Positions 50,046 through 63,100 of a stretch of DNA of 64,000 nt are shown piece by piece. The DNA is from Lepeophtheirus salmonis. Its lineage: Eukaryota; Arthropoda; Copepoda; Siphonostomatoida; Caligidae. The notes under the pieces were generated by a model, which did no database searches, was not told the origin of the DNA, and saw nothing but the letters and a program-made list of their open reading frames with translations. Positions within the stretch are counted from its first letter, which is position 1; each line of letters starts with the position of its first letter. Made by a program: the position numbers and the translations under genes. The stretch is taken from the NCBI RefSeq assembly GCF_016086655.4, contig NC_052135.2:25820363-25884362 (forward strand), read 5' to 3'.

Positions 50046-51261
50046 AATAAAAAATTTATTCATGGAGTTTTGAACATTTACAAAGACACCCACGTGGATT
50101 TAAATTGATATGAATAATAAAATGGGTGTAAACATATATAACATTTATTAGTTTAATGACGTAAATGACTCTATGAGTAGGGATCAATTAGTCTTGAGCA
50201 AATTATTTGAATTAATTTTGAATATGTGAAAGATTAAGTTAATTATCGAATAGTTACATTTAATTTAATAGGAGTGGGTGTATTATTTTCTTTAAAAATG
50301 AGATTTATTAATAGAATTGTATAAAAAATGAACTGTCATTATGTACAAATAAACTAAACTGAAAATTAATCCAGTTGGCATTTAAATGGTTTCCGCTCAA
50401 GAATAAACTATCAATGATAATAGCTTTAGAAAATAAATAATCTTTTTCAGGTTGCAACTACAAAAAGTATTGCACGTATTTCTAGGTAATTTTTTAAACA
50501 AGTTTAATTAAAAGTTTTATGGAACAAAATAATGATAAAAAGAGCAGATGAAAACTTTTGTTTCTTTTTGACAGTGATTAAATTGTTGTTTAGAGATTTT
50601 GGAATATATGTCTCAAATAACTTAAAAATACTTAATTTCATAAATAATTGTTATTTCCTTTTATTGCAAAAATAGGCTATCATAAATAAGTACTTCCGGT
50701 TACACTTTTGGATGCAGTTCAATAAATTTGTGATTAATTATACGAAAATGTATCTCCATCAATTTTATTTCAAATTTAACAATACTTTTGAATTAATGAG
50801 TAAAAATATTTTCTAGTCATTAAACATACTTTGCCAGAATATTACTCTTAACTAACAAATCAGTTTGGCTACTTTGATTTAAAATATTTTACTATTTCAA
50901 AAATCTTTTGAATTCCATTTTGAATTCTAGTTGCATTTGATACACTTTTTTTAGATTTGATCTATCTTTTGAATATGAAAAAAATCAATTATCCACCTAC
51001 AAATTAGATCAAACTTCCAATAATATTGATGTTGAACTACACATTCCAAACCCAAAGACTATTTGTAAATAAAACCTGTGTTATTTACGCTTTGGCATAA
51101 AAAAAATTGAAAGACTGACGTGTTATTCCTTTCCAAACTAAACCTTTAAACTAACGTGAATTTTTAACCTTTAAACAGCATTTTCTGTAGATTGGATGAT
51201 CCCACATGAATAATTATTAGTATATATTTGAAATTGAAACAAAATTTTTATAAAGAATAGA
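50046..51261. other. Gene-free AT-rich stretch
   Basis: I see nothing beyond low-complexity AT sequence. Confidence 0.55.
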
Positions 51262-51780
51262 TTAATTTCCATGCGAGAGCCTTTAAACGTCGCTTGAAGG
51301 CCATGCAGGAGTTGATGACAATCTCTTATGACAGGTTGTGCTATGCATCCATCATAGAGGAATTCAGTGAGTCCGTATTTTGGTTTAAGGTCCTGTTAGT
51401 TTCCATCTCCAAAGTGGCCCATATAAAAAATTAAAGTGGGTTCAAATCTGGGGAGGGAGGGGACTATATCACTTTGACGAGAATCAAGCCATGTTATCTG
51501 CACTTAACTTATGGCACTTGGCGACAATGTGAGTAGGGCGACGTTCTGAATCCACAGATTAGCTTCCGGGAATTGGTATTTAGCCATGGCAGGATGGTGT
51601 ACCTAAGCACCTTATAGTAGGGCTCTTGGCCGATTTTCTGTTCAGCTTTGAAATAGAAGGGAGGTATCTCCTTTCCATCAGAGTCCATAAAAAAATCACT
51701 AAACCTTTTCATAGTAATGAGAAAATATACACTAATTGTCAATCCACGTTTTGATGCCGTACCATACCAATGTTTCGTAA
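51262..51780 (-). pseudogene. Mariner transposase fragment
   Basis: The minus strand reads KEIPPFYFKAEQKIGQEPYY then KVLRYTILPWL, the stretch that precedes the second catalytic Asp in DD37D mariners. The Asp-bearing block is degraded. WPPSSPDLNP is seen only as the broken PSLPRFEP, and a C-terminal SCMAFKRRLKAL-like tail lies at about 51.3 kb. Stops and frameshifts are frequent, and no N-terminal domain or terminal repeats were identified. Its sequence resembles the copy at 33.4-34.6 kb, so both may belong to one subfamily. Confidence 0.75.
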
Positions 51781-51929
51781 ACATATCTACGTGAATTATA
51801 GGCATTATATTTAAATTTCTGAGATGATTTAAGATATTAAACAAATTTACATATTGTTTAAAACCTAAATTTGAATTAAGAAATTTATATTCCTCATGAT
51901 ATGACCTTTCAAATAAAACCTGTCAATTT

Positions 51930-51960
51930 ATCATTCTTTTATTTATCATTCTTTTATTGT
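51930..51960. repeat. 15-16 bp tandem duplication
   Basis: TTATCATTCTTTTA occurs twice, 16 bases apart. Confidence 0.8.
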
Positions 51961-52679
51961 GAAGATCAATTTTGGCTAATTTAAGTGAAATTAGCGCCAC
52001 TTCCGAAGGGTGAATGATAATAGTTTACTCATAGACATTGACTATAATTTTTCGAAGAATAAAAATAATCCACACTAAATTTTTAGAGAAATATTTATGG
52101 TTTGATTTTATGTTGATGGGCAACTTATATTAAAATTGAGTTACTTACGTGTATTATTAATAGAGATGATATTAAATTTCACCCTATTTAGAAACCATCT
52201 TTATGGACGATTCCAATAAAATTTTATTATGATCTAAAAAGGAATTAGAGAAACAAATGACAAAATGATTTACTTTTTTTAATGTTTAAACTTTTATTGA
52301 TTTGGGAATGACAAGAAAATACATAAATAATAATTAGTTGTAAATTAAAATTTAAAAAAGTTAATTCCTTTCTGTACTCATGAGTCAATTTATTCCTGGT
52401 TAGCTTATATATATTAACCGTATTACTGATTTTTTTTTCACTTTCATTGAATGAAGTGGACTTAAGCCAGGGTAAGGCTGTAACAGATTCAGCTTCCAAT
52501 CATTGCCAAGGTACAGGTCATATAGTACATGTTAAAATGACAATTATGCATTTCTTATTTAAATTATATCATTTAAGTATGAGCTAAAAGCTTTATAATT
52601 TTATTTAGTTTTTTAGCTATTAGTTTTAGAGTTAAAAAATTGATAGTTATGAACTGATTAATCAATTTTTATTTATTTC

Positions 52680-52840
52680 AATGAGGAAATTAATTCAGAA
52701 GTCAACTTGATTGCTTCTCGAATCTCCTTGCGATATGAATTAGTATCAAGTTCTGGAGTTAAACTGTACTGTCCTCCTTGAATTCATTCTTTAATAGATT
52801 GTCGTAGTGTTAAAATATCCATCTGATAAACGAATTATTG
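52680..52840 (-). pseudogene. Protein-like fragment of unknown origin
   Basis: The minus strand carries QMDILTLRQSIKE, a stop, then IQGGQYSLTPELDTNSYRKE, IREAIKLTSELISSL and a stop. The amino-acid make-up is that of a real protein (charged, helical, few Phe/Ile/Lys runs), unlike the neighbouring chance frames. I do not recognise it. It could be a processed-gene fragment, an old exon, or part of a mobile element. The internal stop argues against a working exon of this length. Confidence 0.3.
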
Positions 52841-53240
52841 TCCATCTTTGTTGTAAATTGTTTTAAAAATGAGTACAATTTATATATATATATATATGTA
52901 TTGAAATATGATTATTATATTTTCCATGTACTAAAGCTTTTTTAAATGTTGAAGATTCACATTTTTATAGCAGTAATTTATTCAAATTTATACCTTTTGA
53001 TAAAAAAATCCGATTCATGAAGTTTGAACAATTTCTATAAAATTTTAGAGGTAGCTGAAGGCCCCTAAAGCTGTGAAATCTTACATATTTCCATTCACCT
53101 GCATATCACAGCCAATGAGCTCCTACTGATATCTAAGAAAAATTGAAATACGTTTTTTTACTTAGATTACAAGAAAAAGTGCCCATTTTGATGACCTTAA
53201 CCTGGATTACCTTTTTATTAAATTTTTTAGGAAAAATATC

Positions 53241-53415
53241 TATATAGCCAAGTTTTATAAAATAAATCAAAAAAATGTGTAAAATAAAAAAAATATTTCA
53301 ATGAAAATTTAGTAGGAGCTTAATTTTATAAATAAATAGCCTCGAGGGCCATTGGAGCCGAGAACAAGAATATATTTTTTTATTTTACACATTTATTTTA
53401 TAAAACTTGGATATA
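53241..53415. repeat. Foldback element with about 45-bp inverted arms
   Basis: The left arm (53241-53296) contains CCAAGTTTTATAAAATAAAT and TGTGTAAAATAAAAAAA. The right arm (53369-53415) is its inverted copy with the same two blocks. The arms differ by a 7-base insertion and a few changes. The loop of about 70 bases includes a GC-richer CCTCGAGGGCCATTGGAGCC. It fits a small foldback MITE, or the stem of one. Confidence 0.75.
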
Positions 53416-53778
53416 TTTGTAGACACGTTGTCTATGGTTGTTGAAAAAATGCATTCATTTAGAATATTTCACAGGACAAGGAATTGATTTTCGAAAAACT
53501 TGTTATGCACACATTTATTGCCTTGGAGTACCAACTCTATCATGAAAATTTATATACTAACTTTCTCCTACTCATCCCACTTCTTGAATCAGAAATCTTA
53601 TCCTAGTTAAAGAATAACTATTCGATAAATAATGACTCACTAAACAATAATTTTAGTTAGTTTAACTATTAACAAGATAAGTCGTCACATCAGTCAACTC
53701 GGTAGATTTTTTTTAGTAGAAGGTCACCAGAAAGGTATTACTAGTAATATAAATTGGCAGTATTTTTTAGCTTGCTCG

Positions 53779-53803
53779 TTTTTTTTTTTTTTTTTTTTTT
53801 TTT
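53779..53803 (-). repeat. Run of 25 T
   Basis: Long homopolymer. Read on the minus strand it could be the poly(A) tail of an old retrocopy, but no gene body is recognised beside it. Confidence 0.7.
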
Positions 53804-55114
53804 GAGTTGGCAAATTGAACTGTGAATTTTCATTCCCTCAGCCCATTGTTTTTGAAAATATCCAAGGATTTATTATTCTAAAAATAACATTTAAAGAGTT
53901 GCTAAATTTTTTGTTATAGGTTTAAAACACTCGAGAAGAAAACAACACATAAAGTATGAAATTGTCAGGTGAACAGAAATGGTTACAATGCTCAACACTC
54001 TTTCAAAAAATAATGTTCCGTTTTGTAATCTGTGTGTACTAAACAAAACTCATTTTCTCTAGACTCCATCCACCTTTCTTCATCACTGAATGAATGCAAT
54101 TCCATGCAAATGTCACTCTAATCTGATACATAATTATTGAATATGAGTAGGTTTAAGCTCAAACAAAAATATGGCCAAATTAAAAATGCAGCTTGGCTGG
54201 GGCACCCTTTTTTATATTTCACAATAATGTTTTCATTGTAGTTTTTGCACAAAGGCTATTTTTTTAATAAAATTAAAACTTAAGCACTTGCTCTTGTGAT
54301 TATTTTAATTATAAATATTTTTTTAAATTAGTTTCTTTGAGTGGAGTTATGTTTCAGCCACTATACTTTTTTCTTAAAAAATATGTTTAAACCCATTAAT
54401 GAGATTATGCAGTAAATATATAAAATTGATAAGGTATGCAAAAGACTGTTCCACTCCCTTCAACTGTTTATTTTTGCATTCTTATTTTGCTGAAACAGCC
54501 ATCAATTTAATAAGCTGATTATTTTTACCTCGATTTTAACATAATATCGACTAGTAAACTAAGCACAACAGGTGCATTGAACTTCAAAAAATAATAATAT
54601 ATATTCTACGTCTGTCTAACTAATCTCCCGCGGCCATGTAAATAACGTTGTCACCTATATATATATATATAAATTTTTATCCTTCTTTTCCTTTTAGTTT
54701 TAGTATTTATTAGTAGAATGCATCACAAGTATATTATGATGTACATAAATTTATTGCTAAACATAAATTGGTCATAAACAACTATGGACTCTTTTTTGAT
54801 AAAATATAATTTGAATTACTACTTATAAATATTCGCCATTTTAAAATAGATCTATTGAGGAGAAGATAGGTAATAATTTATTATTTTTATCTAATTCGCT
54901 TTCCTTTAAAACTAAAAGGTACATTCTGTACTTTTCAATTTAATTACTAATCATAACCGCAAATGCATATAGGTACCTGTATATTTATATATAAATTGAT
55001 TGTAGAAATATCTTTCTAATTCATCATTTACATTGGTTGAATAGATTTAAAATGACTTTATTTATATTTAATGGTTAAATTTATTTTGTAAATTATATAA
55101 TATCTTTTTGATCT

Positions 55115-55142
55115 TGTACAATGTACATATATACATTGTACA
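55115..55142. repeat. Perfect 11-bp stem palindrome
   Basis: TGTACAATGTA, CATATA, TACATTGTACA. AT-rich hairpin of unknown role. Confidence 0.8.
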
Positions 55143-58100
55143 CAAAATGATACCTTTTATTATATTCAGAATAAGTATGTTATGTATAATCACATTTGAA
55201 GCTACAAAGTAAATATTCTTCATAAAACCAATAAGGAGCAAAGTTTCCTATTTAATCAAATATTCAATAGGAGTAAAAATGTAATACTTTCAAATAACTT
55301 GAGATATATGTTGGTCAGCTGTTTTTTAAAGGATGGACGAGGTGAGAAAAGTCCTTACATTCTGATGTGTTTACTCACAAATAAAAGTCCTTCAAAATTT
55401 TATCGAATCCAACTCAAATGGTCATTTTTCTTTTGACCTACTTTCAAATTCATAACTACATATAATATAGAGTATATTTTTGTATACGCGTTTTTGAGCA
55501 TAGTATAAAATAGCTTTCTATTACAAGTTAAAGACGTTAGTTTTTGATGGTGAAATCAAGTCAGTTAGTAAGTTTTCAAAATATGGATTTAAGTAAAAGT
55601 CATGTGGCAATTTTCAAGACCAAGGCCCTCCCCCCTCAGGAGGCTATTGCTTTGTTCAAGACCACTGTATCTAAGACCCAGGCTTTCAAAAGTTAGTCTG
55701 AGCCCTGGATCTCTGTATATCTAGTATAAAGGCAGCATTTTCTTTTCTTCTTATGAGTCAATTTTTTTATGTGTAAAATAATAAATGAGAGTTAAATAAG
55801 TTTAGTTAAGATTTCTAAAATGAAATGTAAAAATTTCAGGAAACACTTCTTCTTTACATTTTTGTATTAAAGTTTTTAATCTTAACAATGATTTTATACC
55901 AAAAAATTAATTTTGGTAGTTTTAAATAAATAAAACTTATTAATTAACACAGATGGGGTAGGATGTGTTTAGTTCCAAATAAATACCAATGAAAACAATG
56001 TAAAAGAAGAAGTGACTGAAGTGGAAAAAAATGACGTTGATAGACTTCCTTGTATCTATAATTACATGTCTGAGCCAGAGCTATAAGCCAAGTGGCGAAG
56101 CTATGACCGCATTATCAGTTTTTTCCTAATGTATTTGGCTAAGAATAATACTTTTTCTGTCCACTAAGGGGCACTAAGAGTGTTATTACACGATGAACTT
56201 TAATTTTAAAAAAAAGCCTCTCCAAAAACGCTCTATATCGTTGTCAATTTATAAGATAAGGCCACGACAATATTTCAAGGATGAAACTCATTTTTGAATT
56301 GATTTCATAACAAAAGTCCATAAATATTTGTATGCTCCAACTACATGAGATAGAACCAAAGAGAGAGAAAAAGAAAAAGGAGAAAAGGAAAATATATAGA
56401 CTATAAAATTTGTTATAATATTAAGCCTCATGTCTCAAACTGTATAAATAAATTATTTCAAGCTTCATTGACTTAAGAGGACTCGTTGCATACCTGTAGT
56501 GAGTGAGGGATTCCAAAAAACGGACATTCAAGGGAGTCCTCGGAGCAAATCCTTTTTCTTTTTCTCTCTCTTTGTTTCCATCTCTTTTCTTCTTCTCTGC
56601 CTTTTTTTCTTTCTCTTCTAGCTGGGGCATAAAAATAATTATGGACTTTTATGAAAATATCAATTCCAAAATGAGTTTATTCCATAAAAGATGGTTTGAT
56701 CACAAATGTTTCCTTTGTTGTATAAATAAGACACAAAATGAATATCAAACATTAAGTTACAAAGATAAAAATATGAATTTTCTTTGTTAAAAATATTTAT
56801 TTTAAGCAAAGAAAAGTATTATTCAAATCCCCATTCAATCTTGTGATAGATAGAAGTGGCTTATTTCAAAATTGATCTAAAACCTACTTTTTAGTATCGA
56901 TATATCCTGAATGTAATATGATATTTAATGTCATCTTTGTATTATACCTGGAAGTTGGTGAAACATCGTAGTAATAAATGATCAAGAATTTACACAACCT
57001 CTAAATGATAACATGACGTCTTCATCTAGATAATATGAATAATTAGGATTGTAAATCCAAAGTATTTTTAGTGTATAAGTTATTTTTTAGTTGACAACCT
57101 CATCATTATTTTTTTTATTTTCTAACGATATTTTTATTTGTTATTAATTCTGGAAGAGAAAAAGTCTAAGTATAAAGTGTAACCACGACTCTGTATTTCA
57201 TGAATGACGGAGAGTAACGATGATGATTTGAATGTATTCCTTGCTTGTTAGTACGTTTAAATTTTCAAAATAGGGATAAATAAATAATAAGAACACTAGT
57301 ATTTGCATGTAAGCAACGTATATTTTTGAAAAAACTCTGTACTCAAAGGATTTTGACAATTTTTTTTATAAATGTAAATCCCTGTTTGATTCAGAGTAAA
57401 ATAGAAGAACGAAAAAAGAGTAACTTCTGCCTAAATCCCTGCTTGATACGAAGTGGGATTTGTGTTGATTGCCTACCTCTCATAGCTGTTTGCAGGTTAT
57501 CTAATATACGAAATGTTATGACGGCTTAGCTCCTCTCCTTTAGACATTGCTCAAATCAAATTAAAGTGGTACTATGTTCTTTGAAGTTGTTGTTTGATAC
57601 ATATCGAAAATACTTACGGCATACAACGCTGCGCAAAATCCCAGAAGCACGATATGTATATTTAGTAGGTATACGTTCATGACAGGAAGAAGTTAGGATA
57701 ACTTTTTTTTTTTAAATAAAGGCTCAAAAGAGAAATAGCTATAATTAGATTCAAAACAATAAGATGTTCTTAGTAAACAACGAGGAACTTTATTTTCATA
57801 TTTGTTAAAGCCTAAGCCGCAGAACGTAAAAATCTTGACTTAAAAATTAATTTCCAAACAATATGATAACTGTTCAAAATCATACAACGATTGAAAATTA
57901 TTTTTGACATAACAATAATGAATCTACATATGTATATAAATTAGTAGCCAACTTTACCCTTTGTGTGCATAAAAAACTCTATTTAAATTTACATATATTG
58001 TGCATTATTTCACATATTGGTGATGACACATAATTTATTTATGGTCGAAATTGAATTTTTACAGAAAAATATTTGTAGAAATGCATTAAAATCATGGCAT

Positions 58101-58420
58101 TTTTTTTTTAAATGAGATAATAGAGGAATTTAATTTTTTTTTAAGTTATATAAAAAGTATAGTATTTAGTTTTAACAATAATGTAATGAAATTGGAAAGA
58201 ATATAAAAAAATATTTGCTTCTTAATAAAATCCTTTATTTTATTTTATTTATAAAAAAAGTAATTAGACCCATTTTGTAGGGACGACAGTCAAGATAGCT
58301 TGCTAAATATTTTCTATTTATTTAATACGATTAAAAAAAATAGACTTTCTCCAAATTTAATCATCCGATTTTAATTCAAACGACTTTTAAAATTAATCAT
58401 AATAAAATTAAAAAAATTAT
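55143..58420. other. Gene-free stretch
   Basis: No gene is supported. A strong pyrimidine tract at about 56549-56620 ending CTTCTAG resembles a splice acceptor, but no coding exon follows. Near 57380 and 57434 a short block (TAAATCCCTG(T/C)TTGAT) is repeated. A slightly protein-like plus-strand stretch at 55549-55705 was not pursued. Confidence 0.5.
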
Positions 58421-58618
58421 TTGTTCTAATAATCGTCTTTAGCGTCAATAACTGTCTCTAATCTACCTCGAAAACGGGTGCAGGACTTGATTGTAGTCTC
58501 CTTTAGCAGATTCTGGAATTCTTAACCGGATCCAGGACATAATTTCATACTTTTTGTCGCAAGAGAATCTGACTGTATCGCACAACTGCGTCACACACAC
58601 AGAAGTCCATGGGAGCTT
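58421..58618 (-). pseudogene. Mariner C-terminal fragment
   Basis: The minus strand gives PMDFCVCDAV (matching the P-x-D-x-x-x-W block with the third catalytic Asp), then a frame change to SWIRLRIPESAKGDYNQVLH-like sequence. The tail FRGRLETVIDAK is split over frames. Only the last roughly 65 residues of the transposase remain. Terminal repeats are not seen. Confidence 0.55.
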
Positions 58619-61600
58619 GGAATTATTACAACCAGGTTAACGTTTTCTTTTTCAGAACTTGATCTCATATCAGTTTGTATTACTTTTATCGTAAATCATC
58701 TGTATTTTGTATAGAACATGTCTTGTTTGATAATAATATATAGAATTTAACTAGATATAATAATCTATCCTCTACAGCTAACAAAATTGAATATTATTTT
58801 CTCCACCAACAATTTCAGAGATATTTATACTTACAGGTATAAAATATAGTACTAACAAAGTATTTAAATTGTAACAATTAAATATAAAAGCATGATATTT
58901 GTAAAATGTTGGAGTGACTTAACACCAACATTGATGTATGTGTATTAAGATTTAATAAGAGGTAATCAATGTAGGGCAATACTGCTAATATTAAATCATA
59001 GATTTGTTATTTATGTAGACTAATATAATTAACTGAGATCCTGTCAATGAACCATTGATAAAAAATATATTTTTTTAAATTTATATGCCCTATTTATAAT
59101 ATATTGATTTTAAGCGTTAAAAAACCCCGAGGATGCCACCAACATGTTGCAAAGTTATATTGGGTATATAGGCCATAAAAACATCTTCAAAGAAACTCGT
59201 GCCTACATACACATAAACACATATGTATACCATGTTATGAACAACATCCATGACTATTTGGATGTCATAAACATACAGTATTTTATTTATCTATAACTAA
59301 CGAACTTAGTGTTTACAACTTTTTTTTCAACGTATTGGAGTTTCGGATTGAGTTAGTTGTTATTGTTTATCGGATTGGCAAAGAAAGTTCCATATATTAA
59401 AATATATACCTTATATATAAATATACATTATATCTCTCAACCTTACCTCCAAAGAGAAAAAAAAGTACGAAATCAGAACCTAGATAGTCAATAGAGTATG
59501 AACAAAATAAATAAAAATCAGTATCTGCAAGATGACACAGATTTACTCTACATATAACGAACAAATAAATATACAAAATACTAATGACCGCAAGATGGCG
59601 CCACTAACCTTGGGTATCTAAACAAACTACTAATTAGTAAACATAGCTCATGCCCCTCTCTTTCCAACGTCAAAACTCATTTGTTGAATGTAAGGAAACA
59701 TTTCCCATGTTCAAAATAATATATTTCGAGTTCAAACAATCATTGCTCAGAAAATTATTAATAAATATTACACCCATTGTCAGCTGGCAAAAAAAAACCC
59801 AAATTAAATTGTTATGTTAATGGGATAATACCTTGACGCACTGATAAAAACTGCAAAAACAAATGAAAAAGATGCAACATGGGTATTTTTGGTTATAATG
59901 TTTGTTTTCATTGAGATCCATTTTATATTTTTAATTAATAAGTAGCAAAGAGTCATTAAAATACAAAATTATGGCCTAATTTAAGGAATAACATTACTGA
60001 CGAATGCAAGGTCAAATGTCAAGATTAATTATTAAAACGTTTCAAATTGATTTAAACAGTTAAATTTATTATTCCATTAACATTTTTATATTTATAAAAC
60101 ACATTGGAGAAAAAATCCTAATAGTCGAACAAAAGTAAGAAAAACTGTTTAAAGTTGAGAGGAATAGTAAGTAGGCCTCATGTTCAAGGTAAAATAAAAT
60201 GAGCCCCAGTGATGAGATGAAGATAAATTTTCAGTAATTTTTTTTTTGTAACATAATATAATCGCATACCAAAATTTATTGAATTTTTGTGATGTTGAGT
60301 TCTGCTGGTTCCATACAACATGCTCAATCCACTTATTGAGAATTTTATTATATCATAGCTTGGGTGTCCAATATTTGATTTCGAAAAAAAAGAAGACATT
60401 TTGCCAAAATAGTATTGGTTTTATCACCTTAAAAGTTAAATATTTTAAAACTTAAATTTCAATTTTGATTCTAGTTTATTATCTTATAGATATTTTTTAA
60501 ATAGTTTGTGAAGCCTGGTTGGTGGAATGCCCTATTTGGCAAAAAATGATTGTACTATTAAGAAATGTACAACATTCAAATATTCAAAACATCCTCTTCA
60601 AGCTGTTCATTTTGTTTATCCGACTCATACATAAGAGATTATATATTATAGCAATGGGAATTCATTAACTGATTCTCTCTACATAATATAGGGTGGGTCT
60701 TTATGATCCTGAGAAAACCGGAAGTTGAGAAGTTAAGATGGAAAATGTGGGTGAATTTTTAGGGTTTTACTTATCGTTGTAATGATACCATTTGTATAAG
60801 TCTATTTATAGGGATGTTCTCGTATATATAATAATAACGATAAGTGGGTTCAGGAAAGTGTTAGTTTCTTAGTCAGTTTACAAGTATAAGACATCATATC
60901 AAACAAATATAGTTCCTAACTTTTGTAAGATTCATGTGACTTGATTGGGTCCCGATATCGTATTTCAAATAAAAACAATCCATTTCTAATTATTTATAGT
61001 GAATATTAAATTTTACTTTTTTTACGGCAATTTGTAACGCATTGAAAACAATCATCGGAATAGTCTTCTGATATGAAATTACGATAATTATCAAAGAATA
61101 TGTCCGGACTCAATTTTTAGAAAAATCCTTTTAGCCAGCTTTTGTGTTGACCACGAATGTATACAGGAAAAAATATCATTTAAAATTAAAAATATTTTTT
61201 TTCATCATCAATCAAAAGGCATCTTTTAAGCACTTAAAAAATAATTTAATTTCTGGCAAAAAAAAAAAAAAAAAACCCTAACCCCAAAATTTTTTTAATT
61301 TATTTTCAAAGTAATATTAAGAAACTCGCGAATATTGTGATTAATAAAACTCATTTACATAGTTATAGTTATATAACATTTTTATTTTATAAAATACAGT
61401 TCTAAGTTCATAAAAAAAGTAACAAAAAAATGGTAAACTTCTCTTGAATTTTTATTTTTTTGTGAGTACTAATGTGTCCAATTTTCGGGCTGATATGTTA
61501 ATTCAATCTTCCGTTGTATTTTAATGAAAAAGTCAGGTTTGTAAAGTTTCAGTCTTCAATGGGTGTTTTTTGACCTCTTTTGCATTAGTCACATCCAATA

Positions 61601-62350
61601 AAATTTAAGAGTGGCCTCTAATACATATTTGATTTGATTTGGAAACATTAAAGTGGTCTTGATTGTTGGAGTTTCCCAAGTACTTCGTTGGGATACAATT
61701 TTTTTTCCTTCAAAATGAAAAAAAAAAAAAAAAATTATATTCTTATGTATCTCTTGAGTAAAGGAACTTTAATGAAACTTTTTAAATCCAACAACATAAC
61801 TTTAAAATTCAAACTTCTGAATTTATTTACAAAGAGAAAATATAATTTAAAAAAAATCATTTCCAAATGACTATAAAGGTCAAAAAATACCTTTTACCAG
61901 CATAACTTTTTCCTTAAAATACAAAAAAAAATGGAATTAATGGGTTACCCTAAAATTGGATACCCTAGTATACTATCTGAAATAAAAATTTAGAAAAATT
62001 TGACCATTTTGTGACCTTTTATACGACCTTTTAACTGTGCTTTATCAACTTAAAATGTTATATCAAAATTTATTTAAACATAAAAAGGCCTTATTGACAT
62101 TTGCGCGATTCTTCTTATTACTTTGAAAATGATTCATAAAAAATATGCAATTATGTTTGAAAAAAATAATTTATAGGTTAGGGCGAGGGTTTTTGCCATG
62201 AAATTAATTTTTTTTACCAATGTACTTTTGGTAATAAGTAATAATCCTTTTGCATCCAAAAAGTTGGACTAAAATTTAATTTTTTCATTTTCATAAGTTA
62301 ACCCAAATTTGAATATTTAGTATTTGTTACTTACATCCCAAATACACAAA
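58619..62350. other. Gene-free AT-rich stretch
   Basis: No gene or recognised transposon. The CAAGATGGCGCC site at 59591-59602 stands out as the only GC-rich word. Otherwise only homopolymers (for example A17 near 61259-61275) are present. Confidence 0.5.
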
Positions 62351-62613
62351 TTTATACGTCAAAAAAATTTATGATTTGGGGCAAGAGCGTTGTTTCATTA
62401 TTATTAGTTTTTTTAAATACCAAGGACAGTGACACCATCTTGCGTGTGCTATCGTTTCTCAGTTGTTTGTATTCTTTTTTGTTTATTAGGGAATTTAGAA
62501 GACTACCACATCTTGTAAATATTAATGTTTTTTTAGTTTTTTCATGCCCTATTGGTTTGTAATAAAGTCTTGCTATTTTTTTAATATATATTTCTTGAAA
62601 ATATAAGCATATA

Positions 62614-62855
62614 GATTTGTTGATCTCAAGGCTAAGCCTGGAGCAATACAGTCTCAACTGTTGAACAAAAATCCGAGTAAAGAGGTTATAGAAAAATTTG
62701 GTCAGGAGAAAGTTGTCAGTGTAGAAAATACAATTAGGGAAATTTTCAGTCATTTCATAAAAAAATCACAATACTTAGGACCAAAACTTGTTTTGTGCAA
62801 TGGCAGGGCCCCTAGCAGGTTAAATACCAGTGGCGACACTTCAAAAAGCATTTAG
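62614..62855 (+). pseudogene. Protein-like open stretch of unknown origin
   Basis: The plus strand reads RFVDLKAKPGAIQSQLLNKN, PSKEVIEKFGQEKVVSVENT, IREIFSHFIKKSQYLG and so on to a TAG at 62853-62855. It is free of stops, with balanced Glu/Lys/Val use unlike random AT-rich frames. No in-frame ATG lies at its left end, and ATATAG immediately before 62614 could be a splice acceptor. I do not recognise a family. It may be an exon of an unseen gene or part of an unrecognised mobile element. An overlapping 133-residue minus-strand frame (62753-62352) is Asn/Lys/Ile/Phe-rich and probably a shadow. Confidence 0.3.
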
Positions 62856-63100
62856 ACCACTCCATAAATTTAAAATGACCTCCGATCCCAAGACTACGGC
62901 AGTGACACCATCCTGCTGCCACTCTCCTAAGCATTTTTGCCCCCTGTAAATACTTCTAACAGAATCCCGAGTCCATGTGTTATTTAAGTCTACAACAGGG
63001 ACACTATGATGGTTAAAAACTAACGCCACTACTTTTCAAAAGGCTTCCTCCAAATACTTCAAAATGAACCCTTGGCTCATGGGTGAATAAAGGCTACGTC
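62830..63100. repeat. Diverged tandem-like repeats
   Basis: GCGACACTTCAAAAAGCATT with AAAATGACC..CTACGG (62833-62899) resembles CGCCACTACTTTTCAAAAGG with AAAATGAACC..CTACG (63024-63100). CAGTGACACCATCCTGC (62900-62916) resembles CAGGGACACTATGATGG (62996-63012) and CAGTGACACCATCTTGC (62427-62443). It looks like an old array or repeated insertions of one short unit. Confidence 0.4.

Noticed and set aside
56549..56630. Pyrimidine tract ending in CTTCTAG, looking like a splice acceptor
   Set aside because: No coding-like sequence follows, and the tract can be simple CT-rich low complexity.
62352..62753. 133-residue minus-strand open frame
   Set aside because: Asn/Lys/Ile/Phe-rich as expected of random AT-rich DNA, and it overlaps a better-looking plus-strand stretch.
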